A DNA stretch of 64,000 nt from VXPQ01 sp965248175 (GTDB taxonomy: Bacteria; Bacteroidota; Rhodothermia; Rhodothermales; VXPQ01), in contig OZ252093.1 of assembly GCA_965248175.1 (NCBI GenBank), positions 434,001 to 498,000 of the forward strand. The letters are read 5' to 3'. This document shows, one piece after another, positions 1 through 7,562 of the stretch. Both the position numbers and the translations under genes were made by a program. A model generated the notes under the pieces. The model was not told where the DNA came from, did not search any database, and saw only the letters and a list, made by a program, of their open reading frames with translations. Position 1 is the first letter of the stretch. Each line of letters opens with the position of its first letter.

Positions 1-1117
1 CGGCCCCTGCCGTGCATCCGTAACAATGCCGCGCTGTCCGCACAACATGCCGGCGCCACGCCTCCAGATCGAAATCCCGCACATGCGGGCGCAGCCCACC
101 GGGCAGGTCGAGCTTCATATCGAGCTGCTGGTTGAAATCGCAATCGTATAAATACCCGTCCCACGATACCGACAGCGTATTGCGGCACATCAATCCCGCA
201 ATGGCCGCCGGATTGAAGGCCTGCACGATCCGGTGCATATATTCCTCGACAAGGCCCTTATCCGCCAGCCATTCCAGGTAGCGCGACATCGGCATATTGT
301 TGAGCGCAATCAGGCGATCGAACGTGATCCCGTGATTCCGCGCCAACGCCTCCTTCCATTCCCGTTCGAGCGATTGCTGGCTGGGCGCAAGAAACGCTCC
401 GATCGGATTCGCCACCAGGGTCAATTGCCGGTCGGCATGGCCCTCGCCGTATCCCGCTGCGTTCAGTTTCCGGATTGCAGCAATGCTCCGGGCATAGGCC
501 CCCTCTCCCCGCTGGGCGTCCGTGCCCGATTGCCGGTAATGCGGCAGCGAACATACGACTTCCACCCCCCGCTCGGCCATCCACTCCGGTAAATCGGCAA
601 AGCGGCGCGTCATCAGAATGGTCAGGTTACACCGGTCGATGACATGCTTTCCACGCCGGACGCACTCGTCCACGAGGTACCTGAAATGAGGATTCAGTTC
701 CGGCGCGCCGCCCGTCAGATCGACCGTGTGCGCACCGGACACGTCAATGGCCCGGAGGCAGTCGTCCACGGTCTCCCGGTCCATGTTCTCCTCCGTTCTG
801 TCCGGCCCCGAATCGACATGGCAATGCCGGCAGGTCATGTTGCACAGTTTGCCCACATTGATCTGGAAAATGTCCAGTTGCACGGGCGCCAGACGCGCCC
901 AGCCCGAAATCGCCAGATCCTTGTCGAAATCCCCCGTTTTCGTTGGGCCTGCGTCAATCCCGATCGCGTTCAACACGCGCAACTGCTCTTCCGGTCGGGC
1001 AAGGGGTTCGCGCCGGTACCGGAGACTGGTGGTAACCCTCGGTCCTTCGAGGTCGAGTGAACTGCCATCCCCCCCGGGAAGCTGCTTCAGCGCGATGAAT
1101 TCAGTGGATACTTCCAT
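1..1117 (-). CDS. arsS: Arsenosugar biosynthesis radical SAM protein ArsS (3' end cut by window)
   Basis: Reading the minus strand from an ATG at 1117 gives an open frame that runs off the window edge after about 372 codons. A radical SAM cluster motif CNMTCRHC lies at residues 92-99, followed by a TGGAPE stretch near residue 130. Near the visible end are SWDGYLYDCDFNQ and a HCYGCTAG cysteine cluster, which are typical of the ArsS C-terminal domain. In known arsenosugar pathways ArsS moves the adenosyl group of SAM onto a methylated arsenical. The gene just upstream is the peroxidase-like protein that usually accompanies arsS. The family call is strong; the function rests on family and context, and arsM was not seen in the window. 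The last residues and the stop lie outside the window. Confidence 0.85.
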   Translation of the reverse strand, partial: MEVSTEFIALKQLPGGDGSSLDLEGPRVTTSLRYRREPLARPEEQLRVLNAIGIDAGPTKTGDFDKDLAISGWARLAPVQLDIFQINVGKLCNMTCRHCHVDSGPDRTEENMDRETVDDCLRAIDVSGAHTVDLTGGAPELNPHFRYLVDECVRRGKHVIDRCNLTILMTRRFADLPEWMAERGVEVVCSLPHYRQSGTDAQRGEGAYARSIAAIRKLNAAGYGEGHADRQLTLVANPIGAFLAPSQQSLEREWKEALARNHGITFDRLIALNNMPMSRYLEWLADKGLVEEYMHRIVQAFNPAAIAGLMCRNTLSVSWDGYLYDCDFNQQLDMKLDLPGGLRPHVRDFDLEAWRRHVVRTARHCYGCTAGA

Positions 1118-1180
1118 ATGCGACAAACCGTCTCGCAGAACGAATGAATGGAAAACCGGCGAACAAACCGGTGCACGAAA

Positions 1181-1513
1181 TTACATGGTTTGCGCCTCGA
1201 CCTGTTCCAGCATCTGTATGCCGTGCACCAGCGAGGCGCCGCCCCGGATGGCCGTTGCTACATGCACGGCCTCGGTCATCTGCTCGAGGTCCGCTCCCTT
1301 GCCGAGGCACTCGTTCGTGTAGGCGTCAATACAATAGGGGCACTGTACGGTATGAGCCACGGCCAGCGCGATCAGCGCCTTTTCGCGCACAGTAAGGGCG
1401 CCTTCCTCGAACACTTTCCCGTACCAGGCAAAGAAAAGATCAGCCAACTCCTTGTTTCCCTTCCCGATATCGCCAAAGCGGGGCAGGTGATGCGATTCGT
1501 AATAGGCAGTCAT
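1181..1513 (-). CDS. Arsenosugar biosynthesis-associated peroxidase-like (AhpD/CMD fold) protein
   Basis: A 110-residue protein of the carboxymuconolactone decarboxylase/AhpD fold. The CPYC redox motif is at residues 58-61, with another Cys at 69; the family's usual downstream His is replaced (IDAYT). The start is taken at the ATG at 1513, because the longer frame adds 26 residues of non-conserved sequence. It lies 63 nt before arsS on the same strand, the arrangement seen for the CMD-like companion of arsS. A role in redox handling of arsenical intermediates is inferred from this pairing and has not been shown by anything in the sequence. Confidence 0.8.
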   Translation of the reverse strand: MTAYYESHHLPRFGDIGKGNKELADLFFAWYGKVFEEGALTVREKALIALAVAHTVQCPYCIDAYTNECLGKGADLEQMTEAVHVATAIRGGASLVHGIQMLEQVEAQTM

Positions 1514-1587
1514 AGCGTGCGATATATCAGGTGAATGGCGCGGGAAACATCGGATCGAAAAAGAAGACACGGTAGCATGGAAACCCC

Positions 1588-3381
1588 TCAAGCAGCTTGC
1601 TGCCCCTCCTGTTCTGCGTACTGCAATTCATACAACCGGCGGTACAGCCCGTCCATCGCCAGCAATTCCTGGTGGGCGCCCTGCTCGCGGATGCGGCCCT
1701 TGTGCATGACGAGGATACGATCGGAGTGCTGGATAGTGGACAGGCGATGCGCAACCACAAGGGACGTACGGCCCGCCATCAACTTCTCCAGCGCCTGCTC
1801 GATGAGGCGTTCGGTTTCGGTATCCACGCTGGAAGTAGCCTCGTCCAGAACCAGAAATTCGGGGTCGTACACGAGGGCGCGCACGAAAGAAAGCAGCTGC
1901 CGCTGTCCATGCGAAAGCGAGGCGCCCCGTTCGCGAACGTCCTGTCCGTACCCATCGGGTAGTTTACTGATGAACGCATCGGCGCCCACGAGTTCAGCGG
2001 CGCGCCGCATGTCCGCCTCGGTAATTTCCGGATCGTCCAACGTCAGGTTATGGGCAATGGAACCGGAAAACAGGAAAACGTCCTGCAGCACCAGCCCCAC
2101 GCGGCGGCGGAGTTCCGCAAGGCGCAGGTCCCGGATATCGATGCCGTCGATGAAAATACCGCCCTGCTGAATATCGTAGAAACGCAGGAGCGCATTGATG
2201 ATCGTCGTCTTCCCGGCTCCCGTCGCCCCGACAATGGCAACCTGCTGGCCCGGCTCCACGACAAACGATACGTCGCGCAGAATCCAGTCCGGTTCCCGCT
2301 CGCCGTCCTCCTCCTGTCGATACGTAAACCAGACATTCCTGAACTCGATGCGGCCCTGCACGCGGTCGAGAACCACGGGCGTCGTCTTTTCGGCAAGCGC
2401 GGCGTCCGCGTCGAGCAGCCCGAAAATGCGTTCTGCGCCGGCCATTGCACTCTGCAATGTATTGTACTGGTCCGAAAGATTGCGAATGGGTTCGAAAAAC
2501 TGCCGGGAAAACTGGATAAAGGCAATAAGCACGCCGATCGTAAGCGTACCGGCCATGGCCTGCAAACCACCGAACCAGATGACCAGACCAAGCGCTGTGG
2601 ACGCCACGATGTCCACCATCGGCCAGAAGAGCGCAAAATAGAAAATGGTCTTGATCTGAGCGGCGCGGTGCTCGTGGTTGATGCCGCTGAAACGCTTCAT
2701 CTCCTCCCGTTCCCGGTTGAACGCCTGCACGATGTGCATGCCCGAAATGTGCTCCTGCAGAAACGAATTGAGCCGCGCCACCTGTTTGCGCGTCTCCCTG
2801 TACTGTACGCGCACCTTGCTTCGAAACAGGAATACCCCGTACGCCATGACAGGCATCACGCCAAGCACGACTAGCGCCAGCACCCAGTTCAGGGAGAACA
2901 TGAAATACAGGATGAAGGCGATCCGGAACAGGTTGCCCAGAATGACGACAAGACCCGCCGACAACACATCGCTGAGCGCCTCCACATCGCTCGTCGTCCG
3001 CGTGATCAGCCGGCCGACCGGCGTGCGATCGAAGAAACGAAGCGGCTGCCGCTGGATATGGCGAAAAACCTTCGTGCGCAGGTCATAGATCGCATGCTGC
3101 CCGATCCACTGCGTCAGATACCCCTGCATGAGCGAAAATATACCCTCGCCGACCAGGGCGCCCACCAGAAGGAGAATGATCCCCTGTAACCCTTCTAAAT
3201 CCCCCGGCACGATATACCCGTCAATGGCTTCCTGCACCAGCCTCGGACGGAGCGGCCCCAGAAAAGAAGCGCCTGCCGTCAGCACGAACGCCACCAGCAC
3301 CCACCACTTGTAGGGAGCCAGATAGCGCACGATGCGACGCAGCAGGCGACCGTCGAAGCCTTGATTGTCCTCTTTGGGCAT
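1588..3381 (-). CDS. ABC exporter, fused permease and ATPase (MsbA/MdlB-like)
   Basis: A 597-residue half-transporter. An N-terminal membrane domain with about six hydrophobic segments (residues ~20-320) is followed by an ATPase domain with Walker A GATGAGKTT (~385), Q-loop, signature LSHGQRQ (~490), Walker B FLVLDEATSSVD and the switch His in VVAHRLSTI. It would work as a homodimer, or with a partner, in the inner membrane. The substrate cannot be read from the sequence; lipid A, lipids, peptides and drugs are all known for this class. It lies 74 nt upstream of the arsenosugar genes on the same strand and may be co-transcribed, which raises the possibility of export of an organoarsenical. 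That link is inference only. Confidence 0.85.
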   Translation of the reverse strand: MPKEDNQGFDGRLLRRIVRYLAPYKWWVLVAFVLTAGASFLGPLRPRLVQEAIDGYIVPGDLEGLQGIILLLVGALVGEGIFSLMQGYLTQWIGQHAIYDLRTKVFRHIQRQPLRFFDRTPVGRLITRTTSDVEALSDVLSAGLVVILGNLFRIAFILYFMFSLNWVLALVVLGVMPVMAYGVFLFRSKVRVQYRETRKQVARLNSFLQEHISGMHIVQAFNREREEMKRFSGINHEHRAAQIKTIFYFALFWPMVDIVASTALGLVIWFGGLQAMAGTLTIGVLIAFIQFSRQFFEPIRNLSDQYNTLQSAMAGAERIFGLLDADAALAEKTTPVVLDRVQGRIEFRNVWFTYRQEEDGEREPDWILRDVSFVVEPGQQVAIVGATGAGKTTIINALLRFYDIQQGGIFIDGIDIRDLRLAELRRRVGLVLQDVFLFSGSIAHNLTLDDPEITEADMRRAAELVGADAFISKLPDGYGQDVRERGASLSHGQRQLLSFVRALVYDPEFLVLDEATSSVDTETERLIEQALEKLMAGRTSLVVAHRLSTIQHSDRILVMHKGRIREQGAHQELLAMDGLYRRLYELQYAEQEGQQAA

Positions 3382-3608
3382 GGTGGTGAATCAGCCGGGG
3401 TCGCCGGAGCGAAAAGGCGGAATGCCCTTTAATTCCTGAACCCTTCCGGTGTTCTTGTGAAGAAAGACGGAAATCATGCCCTTCGACATGATAACGATAC
3501 GCAAAACCGTGCCTTCTTGAAATTTAGCCGTATCTAAAAGTATATTTAATGCGTATTATAGTGCTATCCGGCAGTTTCATGCCATGCTTCCTTAGTCGGT
3601 ACTCTCTC
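3382..3608. promoter_or_regulatory. Divergent control region between ABC exporter and tro operon, with two palindromes
   Basis: This 227-bp stretch separates two divergently read units. Two perfect inverted repeats are visible. TTTAG (3523-3527) and CTAAA (3534-3538) are separated by six bases (CCGTAT). ATCATG (3473-3478) and CATGAT (3487-3492) are separated by eight. The first, 71 bp before the troA start, has the AT-rich TTTAG/CTAAA arms typical of DtxR/MntR-type operators. It is a reasonable candidate for metal-dependent control of the uptake genes. No regulator gene of that family was seen nearby. Confidence 0.4.
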
Positions 3609-4556
3609 ATGCGATCGTACCCCTTGTTCCTCGCAATGCTGCTTGTAGCCGGAGTGGTCTCTTCATGCGGACAAACGCGGGGCAACGATGCGGTCTTCCC
3701 GGGCCGCCTCGGCATCGTTACCACCACCGGCATGCTGGCGGATCTGGCGGCGCAGATAGGCGGCGAGCACGTGTCGGTGACCGGCCTCATGGGCCCTGGC
3801 GTGGATCCGCACCTGTACAAGGCAAGCGCCGGCGACGTGACTCGTCTGGCCGGAGCCGACGTGATTTTGTACAACGGGGTGCACCTGGAAGGGAAAATGA
3901 CGGACGTCTTCGATCGGATGCGGCAGCGCGGCATCCCTGCATTCGCCGTGGCCGAAGAGGGCGTCGCACAGAAAGACCTGATTGAATCGGAACTGTTTCA
4001 GGGTAACTACGACCCCCATATCTGGTTCGATGTGTCCCTGTGGCAGGATGCGGCGCGGCGCGTACAGGAAATTCTTGCGGCAGCCGATCCGCTTCGCGCA
4101 GGAGACTACCGGGAACGCCTCGATATCTACCTTGCAGAGATGGATCGTACGCATGCGTACGTCCGGGAACAGACCGCTACAATTCCGGCGGATCGACGCG
4201 TGATCGTAACATCGCATGACGCGTTCGGATATTTCGGCAGGGCGTACGGATTCGAGGTGCATGGCTTGCAAGGCATCAGCACGGCGTCGGAGGCCGGCAC
4301 AGCGGATGTGCAGCAACTGGCCGATCTGGTGGCCGCCCGCCGGATTCCGGCAATGTTCGTGGAGACATCCATTTCCCCGCGCGGCATAGAGGCCGTACAG
4401 CAAGCCGTGCGATCGCGTGGCTTCGACGTGGGTATCGGGGGGGCGCTCTACGGCGATGCGCTGGGAGATCCCGATACGCGAGCGGGTACGTACCTCGGCA
4501 TGATGCGCGAAAACATCGATACCATCGTGGCTGCCCTTGCCGGGGACCCCGTGTGA
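3609..4556 (+). CDS. troA: Metal ABC transporter substrate-binding lipoprotein (TroA/ZnuA family)
   Basis: A 315-residue cluster A-I solute-binding protein for Mn2+ or Zn2+. The start at 3609 gives a clean lipoprotein signal (MRSYPLFLAMLLVAGVVSSC); an upstream ATG at 3549 would add 20 residues. The expected metal ligands are visible: His in GVDPHLYKA, His in YDPHIWFDV, His in VTSHDAFGYF and an Asp in the GDPDTRAGTYLGMMREN tail. Three His plus one Asp, and the final GTYLGMMRENIDTI segment, resemble TroA/MntA more than ZnuA, and there is no His-rich loop. It is first in a four-gene operon with one ATPase and two permeases, the troABCD layout. The metal (Mn or Zn) cannot be decided from sequence. 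Confidence 0.85.
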   Translation: MRSYPLFLAMLLVAGVVSSCGQTRGNDAVFPGRLGIVTTTGMLADLAAQIGGEHVSVTGLMGPGVDPHLYKASAGDVTRLAGADVILYNGVHLEGKMTDVFDRMRQRGIPAFAVAEEGVAQKDLIESELFQGNYDPHIWFDVSLWQDAARRVQEILAAADPLRAGDYRERLDIYLAEMDRTHAYVREQTATIPADRRVIVTSHDAFGYFGRAYGFEVHGLQGISTASEAGTADVQQLADLVAARRIPAMFVETSISPRGIEAVQQAVRSRGFDVGIGGALYGDALGDPDTRAGTYLGMMRENIDTIVAALAGDPV

Positions 4557-5323
4557 AGAACGGTACGGCCATAGAAGTGCGCGACCTGACGGTCGCCTAC
4601 CGGGACAAGCCTGTCTTGTGGGACATCGACCTCACCGTGCCCCCCGGTGTGCTCATGGCCGTCGTGGGACCCAATGGCGCCGGGAAAACCACCTTCATCA
4701 AGGCCTTGCTGGGACTGTTGCAGATCTCCGCAGGGCGCATCCGGTTCTTCGGGGCTCCGTACGAGGCTTGCCGGCAGCAAATCGCCTATGTGCCGCAACG
4801 GGGCAGCGTCGATTGGGATTTCCCGACCAGTGTGCTCGACGTGGTGATGATGGGACGGTACGGGCAGCTGGGATGGATACGGAGACCAGGTAAACGCGAG
4901 CGCGAACGCGCCCGGGAAGCCCTGACAAGGGTGGGTATGGAAGATTTTGCCGACCGGCAGATCCGACAATTGTCCGGCGGGCAGCAGCAACGTGTTTTTC
5001 TGGCGCGCGCGCTGATCCAGGATGCCCGGATATACCTGATGGACGAACCCTTTCAAGGGGTCGATGCCGTCACCGAACGCACCATTATCGACCTGCTGCG
5101 CGAACTGCGGGCAAGGGGGCGAACGCTCCTTGTCGTACACCACGACCTGCAAACCGTCACGGAGTACTTCGATCATGTGATGCTTCTGAATGTGCGGCGG
5201 ATTGCTTCCGGTCCGGTCGGCGAAGCGTTTACGCCGGACAACCTGCGCCTTGCGTACGGCGGGCGCATTGCCTTCTTACGGAGTGCAAATGCTGCCGGCC
5301 CCTCTGACACTATTGCACAGTAG
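4553..5323 (+). CDS. troB: Metal ABC transporter ATP-binding protein (TroB/ZnuC-like)
   Basis: A 256-residue ATPase. Walker A GPNGAGKTT is at residues 39-47, signature LSGGQQQR at 140-147, Walker B IYLMDEP at 160-166 and the switch His in VVHHDLQTV near 196. The GTG start overlaps the troA stop codon (GTGTGA), a sign of translational coupling. It should power the two membrane proteins encoded next. The family and operon position make the call secure; metal specificity comes only from the neighbouring binding protein. Confidence 0.88.
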   Translation: MKNGTAIEVRDLTVAYRDKPVLWDIDLTVPPGVLMAVVGPNGAGKTTFIKALLGLLQISAGRIRFFGAPYEACRQQIAYVPQRGSVDWDFPTSVLDVVMMGRYGQLGWIRRPGKRERERAREALTRVGMEDFADRQIRQLSGGQQQRVFLARALIQDARIYLMDEPFQGVDAVTERTIIDLLRELRARGRTLLVVHHDLQTVTEYFDHVMLLNVRRIASGPVGEAFTPDNLRLAYGGRIAFLRSANAAGPSDTIAQ

Positions 5324-5343
5324 ACCTTGCCCGGAGGGCGCCG

Positions 5344-6450
5344 ATGGAGCACCTGTTCAGCGATTATACGCTACGGATGGTGGCGCTGGGTTCTGCCGTA
5401 CTGGGTATTGTAAGCGGCGGACTGGGCACCTACGCCGTATTGCGCGGGCAAAGCCTGCTGGGTGACGCCATTTCCCATGCGGCGTTGCCCGGCATTGCGC
5501 TCGCATTTCTGCTGACGGGAAGCAAGGCGCCGCTTGTGCTCATGATCGGAGCAGCCCTTGCAGGATGGCTTGCGACGCTCTGGATCATGTCGATCACCGG
5601 GACCACCCGGATCAAGTACGACAGTATGCTCGCCCTGACCCTGTCGGTGTTCTTTGGTGTCGGACTGGTGTTGCTGACGTATATCCGGCAACGGGCCGGG
5701 GCCGCACAGGCCGGCCTCGATACGTTTTTGTTCGGGCAGGCATCCTCGCTCGTCCGGCGCGACGTCGTCACGATGGCTATTCCGGGAGGTGCGGCGCTCC
5801 TCCTGATGACGCTCTTCTGGAAAGAATTGAAATTACTGGCCTTCGACCCGGAATTCGGACGCACGTTGGGCTTGCCCATGCGCCGCGTCGACCTTTTTCT
5901 GACAGCATTGCTGGTGGTGGCGATCGTGATCGGGTTGCAGACCGTCGGCGTCGTGCTGATGAGCGCCATGATCGTTGCGCCTGCGGCGGCCGGACGGCAA
6001 TGGACGGATACGCTGTGGAAAATGGTGCTGCTGTCCGCCGGGTTCGGCGCGGCGGCCGGCGTAACCGGGGCGATACTCAGCAGCACCGAGACCGGCTTGC
6101 CCACCGGCCCATTGATCGTGCTCTGCATGGGAGCGATCATGGTCATATCGCTGCTGTTCGCGCCGAATCGCGGCATTGCAGGGCGACGCCTTCGGGCGCG
6201 CCGGAACGCAGGGCGCTTTCGGCTTGAAACCATTCTGCTGGACCTCTATGCCCTCGGAATGCAGCACGACGATCCGTTCCACCCCCACCCAAAGGGCGCC
6301 GTGCAGGCAATGCATACGAACGAGGTCCCTGTAGAACGCCTGCTTGTGCGCCTTGAAAAGGACGGCCTTGTCCGGCACGCAACAAACGGGTGGGCACTCA
6401 CCGACGCCGGCCTGCGAAACGTGGAAACGCTGAAAAAGGAGCGAGCATGA
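5344..6450 (+). CDS. troC: Metal ABC transporter permease with C-terminal winged-helix domain (TroC-like)
   Basis: A 368-residue ABC-3 family permease. Residues ~1-280 are hydrophobic helices with the family's GDAISHAALPGIALAF and GVVLMSAMIVAPAAAGRQ stretches. Usual family length is 270-300; the extra ~80 residues (from about 288) form a soluble tail with a His-rich HDDPFHPHP segment and a pattern like the DtxR winged helix (EVPVERLLVRLEKDGLV...WALTDAG). A GGAGGG ribosome site precedes the ATG. Both permeases of this operon carry such tails. No separate DtxR/TroR gene was seen nearby, so the tail may sense cytosolic metal or bind DNA; that role is inference. Confidence 0.82.
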   Translation: MEHLFSDYTLRMVALGSAVLGIVSGGLGTYAVLRGQSLLGDAISHAALPGIALAFLLTGSKAPLVLMIGAALAGWLATLWIMSITGTTRIKYDSMLALTLSVFFGVGLVLLTYIRQRAGAAQAGLDTFLFGQASSLVRRDVVTMAIPGGAALLLMTLFWKELKLLAFDPEFGRTLGLPMRRVDLFLTALLVVAIVIGLQTVGVVLMSAMIVAPAAAGRQWTDTLWKMVLLSAGFGAAAGVTGAILSSTETGLPTGPLIVLCMGAIMVISLLFAPNRGIAGRRLRARRNAGRFRLETILLDLYALGMQHDDPFHPHPKGAVQAMHTNEVPVERLLVRLEKDGLVRHATNGWALTDAGLRNVETLKKERA

Positions 6451-7562
6451 CACAGGGCGAGATTGAGATTCAGATCATCGTAGTGGTGGTGGCGGCAGCG
6501 TGTGCGCTGCCGGGAACGTTTCTCGTGCTGCGCAAGATGGCCATGATGAGCGACGCCATCAGCCATGCGATCCTGCCGGGCATCGTAGTGGCCTTCTTTT
6601 TGACCCATAATCTCAACTCTCCCCTGCTGATTCTGGCCGCGGCAGCCACGGGCGTGCTCACGGTAATGCTTGTCGAATTGCTCATGTCCACGCGGCTGGT
6701 CCGGGAAGATGCAGCGATCGGGCTGGTGTTTCCCGTACTGTTCAGCATCGGCATCATCCTCATTGCCCGCTATGCCGGCGACGTACACCTCGACACCGAT
6801 GCGGTACTGCTGGGCGAGCCGGCCTTTGCGCCGTTCGACCGGCTGGTCATCCAAGGCAAGGATATCGGACCGCGCGCCCTGTATGTGATGGGCGCCGTCG
6901 GGCTGGCGAATGTCGCCTTCATAACGCTCTTCTACAAGGAACTGAAGATCGCCACGTTCGACGCCGGCCTGGCGGCCGCGCTGGGTTTCGGTCCGGTGCT
7001 TATTCATTATGGACTGATGACCTTCGTTTCGATCACGGCGGTGGCTGCGTTCGACGCCGTGGGATCGATCCTTGTCGTGGCCATGATGGTGGCGCCGTCT
7101 GCGGCAGCATACCTGCTCACCGACCGGCTCCGTGATATGATCCTCCTGAGCGTGGCCCTCGGGGCGGTAGCCGCAGTGGGCGGGTTTCAGATGGCCCGCC
7201 TTTTCGACGTATCCATTGCCGGAGCCATGGCTACCGCATCAGGTATTGTGTTCCTGGCCGTCTGGCTGGGAGCGCCCCGGTACGGCATTCTTGCGGGCAG
7301 GCGGCGGCGCATCCGACAGAAGTGGGAGTTTGCCGAAAAGATGCTCGCCATCCACCTGTTCAACCACGAAGGACTGCCCGAAGCGGACATAGAACATCGT
7401 ATCGGGCACCTCGAGGAACACCTCGCCTGGGAACGGGATTTTGCGCAGCGGGTCGTCCGCAGGGCACAATCGAACGGACTGGTGCAGCAGGCCGATGACG
7501 ATATGCTGGTGCTGACCCCCCGGGGCCGCGAGGCGGCTTCCGAGGCGATCACGAACCTGTGA
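6447..7562 (+). CDS. troD: Second metal ABC transporter permease with winged-helix tail (TroD-like)
   Basis: A 371-residue ABC-3 permease starting at the ATG at 6447, which overlaps the previous stop (ATGA) and follows AAGGAGCG. The membrane part carries MSDAISHAILPGIVVAFF and SILVVAMMVAPSAAAYL. The soluble C-terminal ~90 residues are rich in His and Glu (IEHRIGHLEEHLAW) and end in a winged-helix-like RAQSNGLVQQADDDMLVLTPRG. Two non-identical permeases with one ATPase match the TroCD arrangement, where they form a heterodimer. The stop at 7560-7562 abuts the ccmF stop with no spacer. Confidence 0.82.
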   Translation: MTQGEIEIQIIVVVVAAACALPGTFLVLRKMAMMSDAISHAILPGIVVAFFLTHNLNSPLLILAAAATGVLTVMLVELLMSTRLVREDAAIGLVFPVLFSIGIILIARYAGDVHLDTDAVLLGEPAFAPFDRLVIQGKDIGPRALYVMGAVGLANVAFITLFYKELKIATFDAGLAAALGFGPVLIHYGLMTFVSITAVAAFDAVGSILVVAMMVAPSAAAYLLTDRLRDMILLSVALGAVAAVGGFQMARLFDVSIAGAMATASGIVFLAVWLGAPRYGILAGRRRRIRQKWEFAEKMLAIHLFNHEGLPEADIEHRIGHLEEHLAWERDFAQRVVRRAQSNGLVQQADDDMLVLTPRGREAASEAITNL

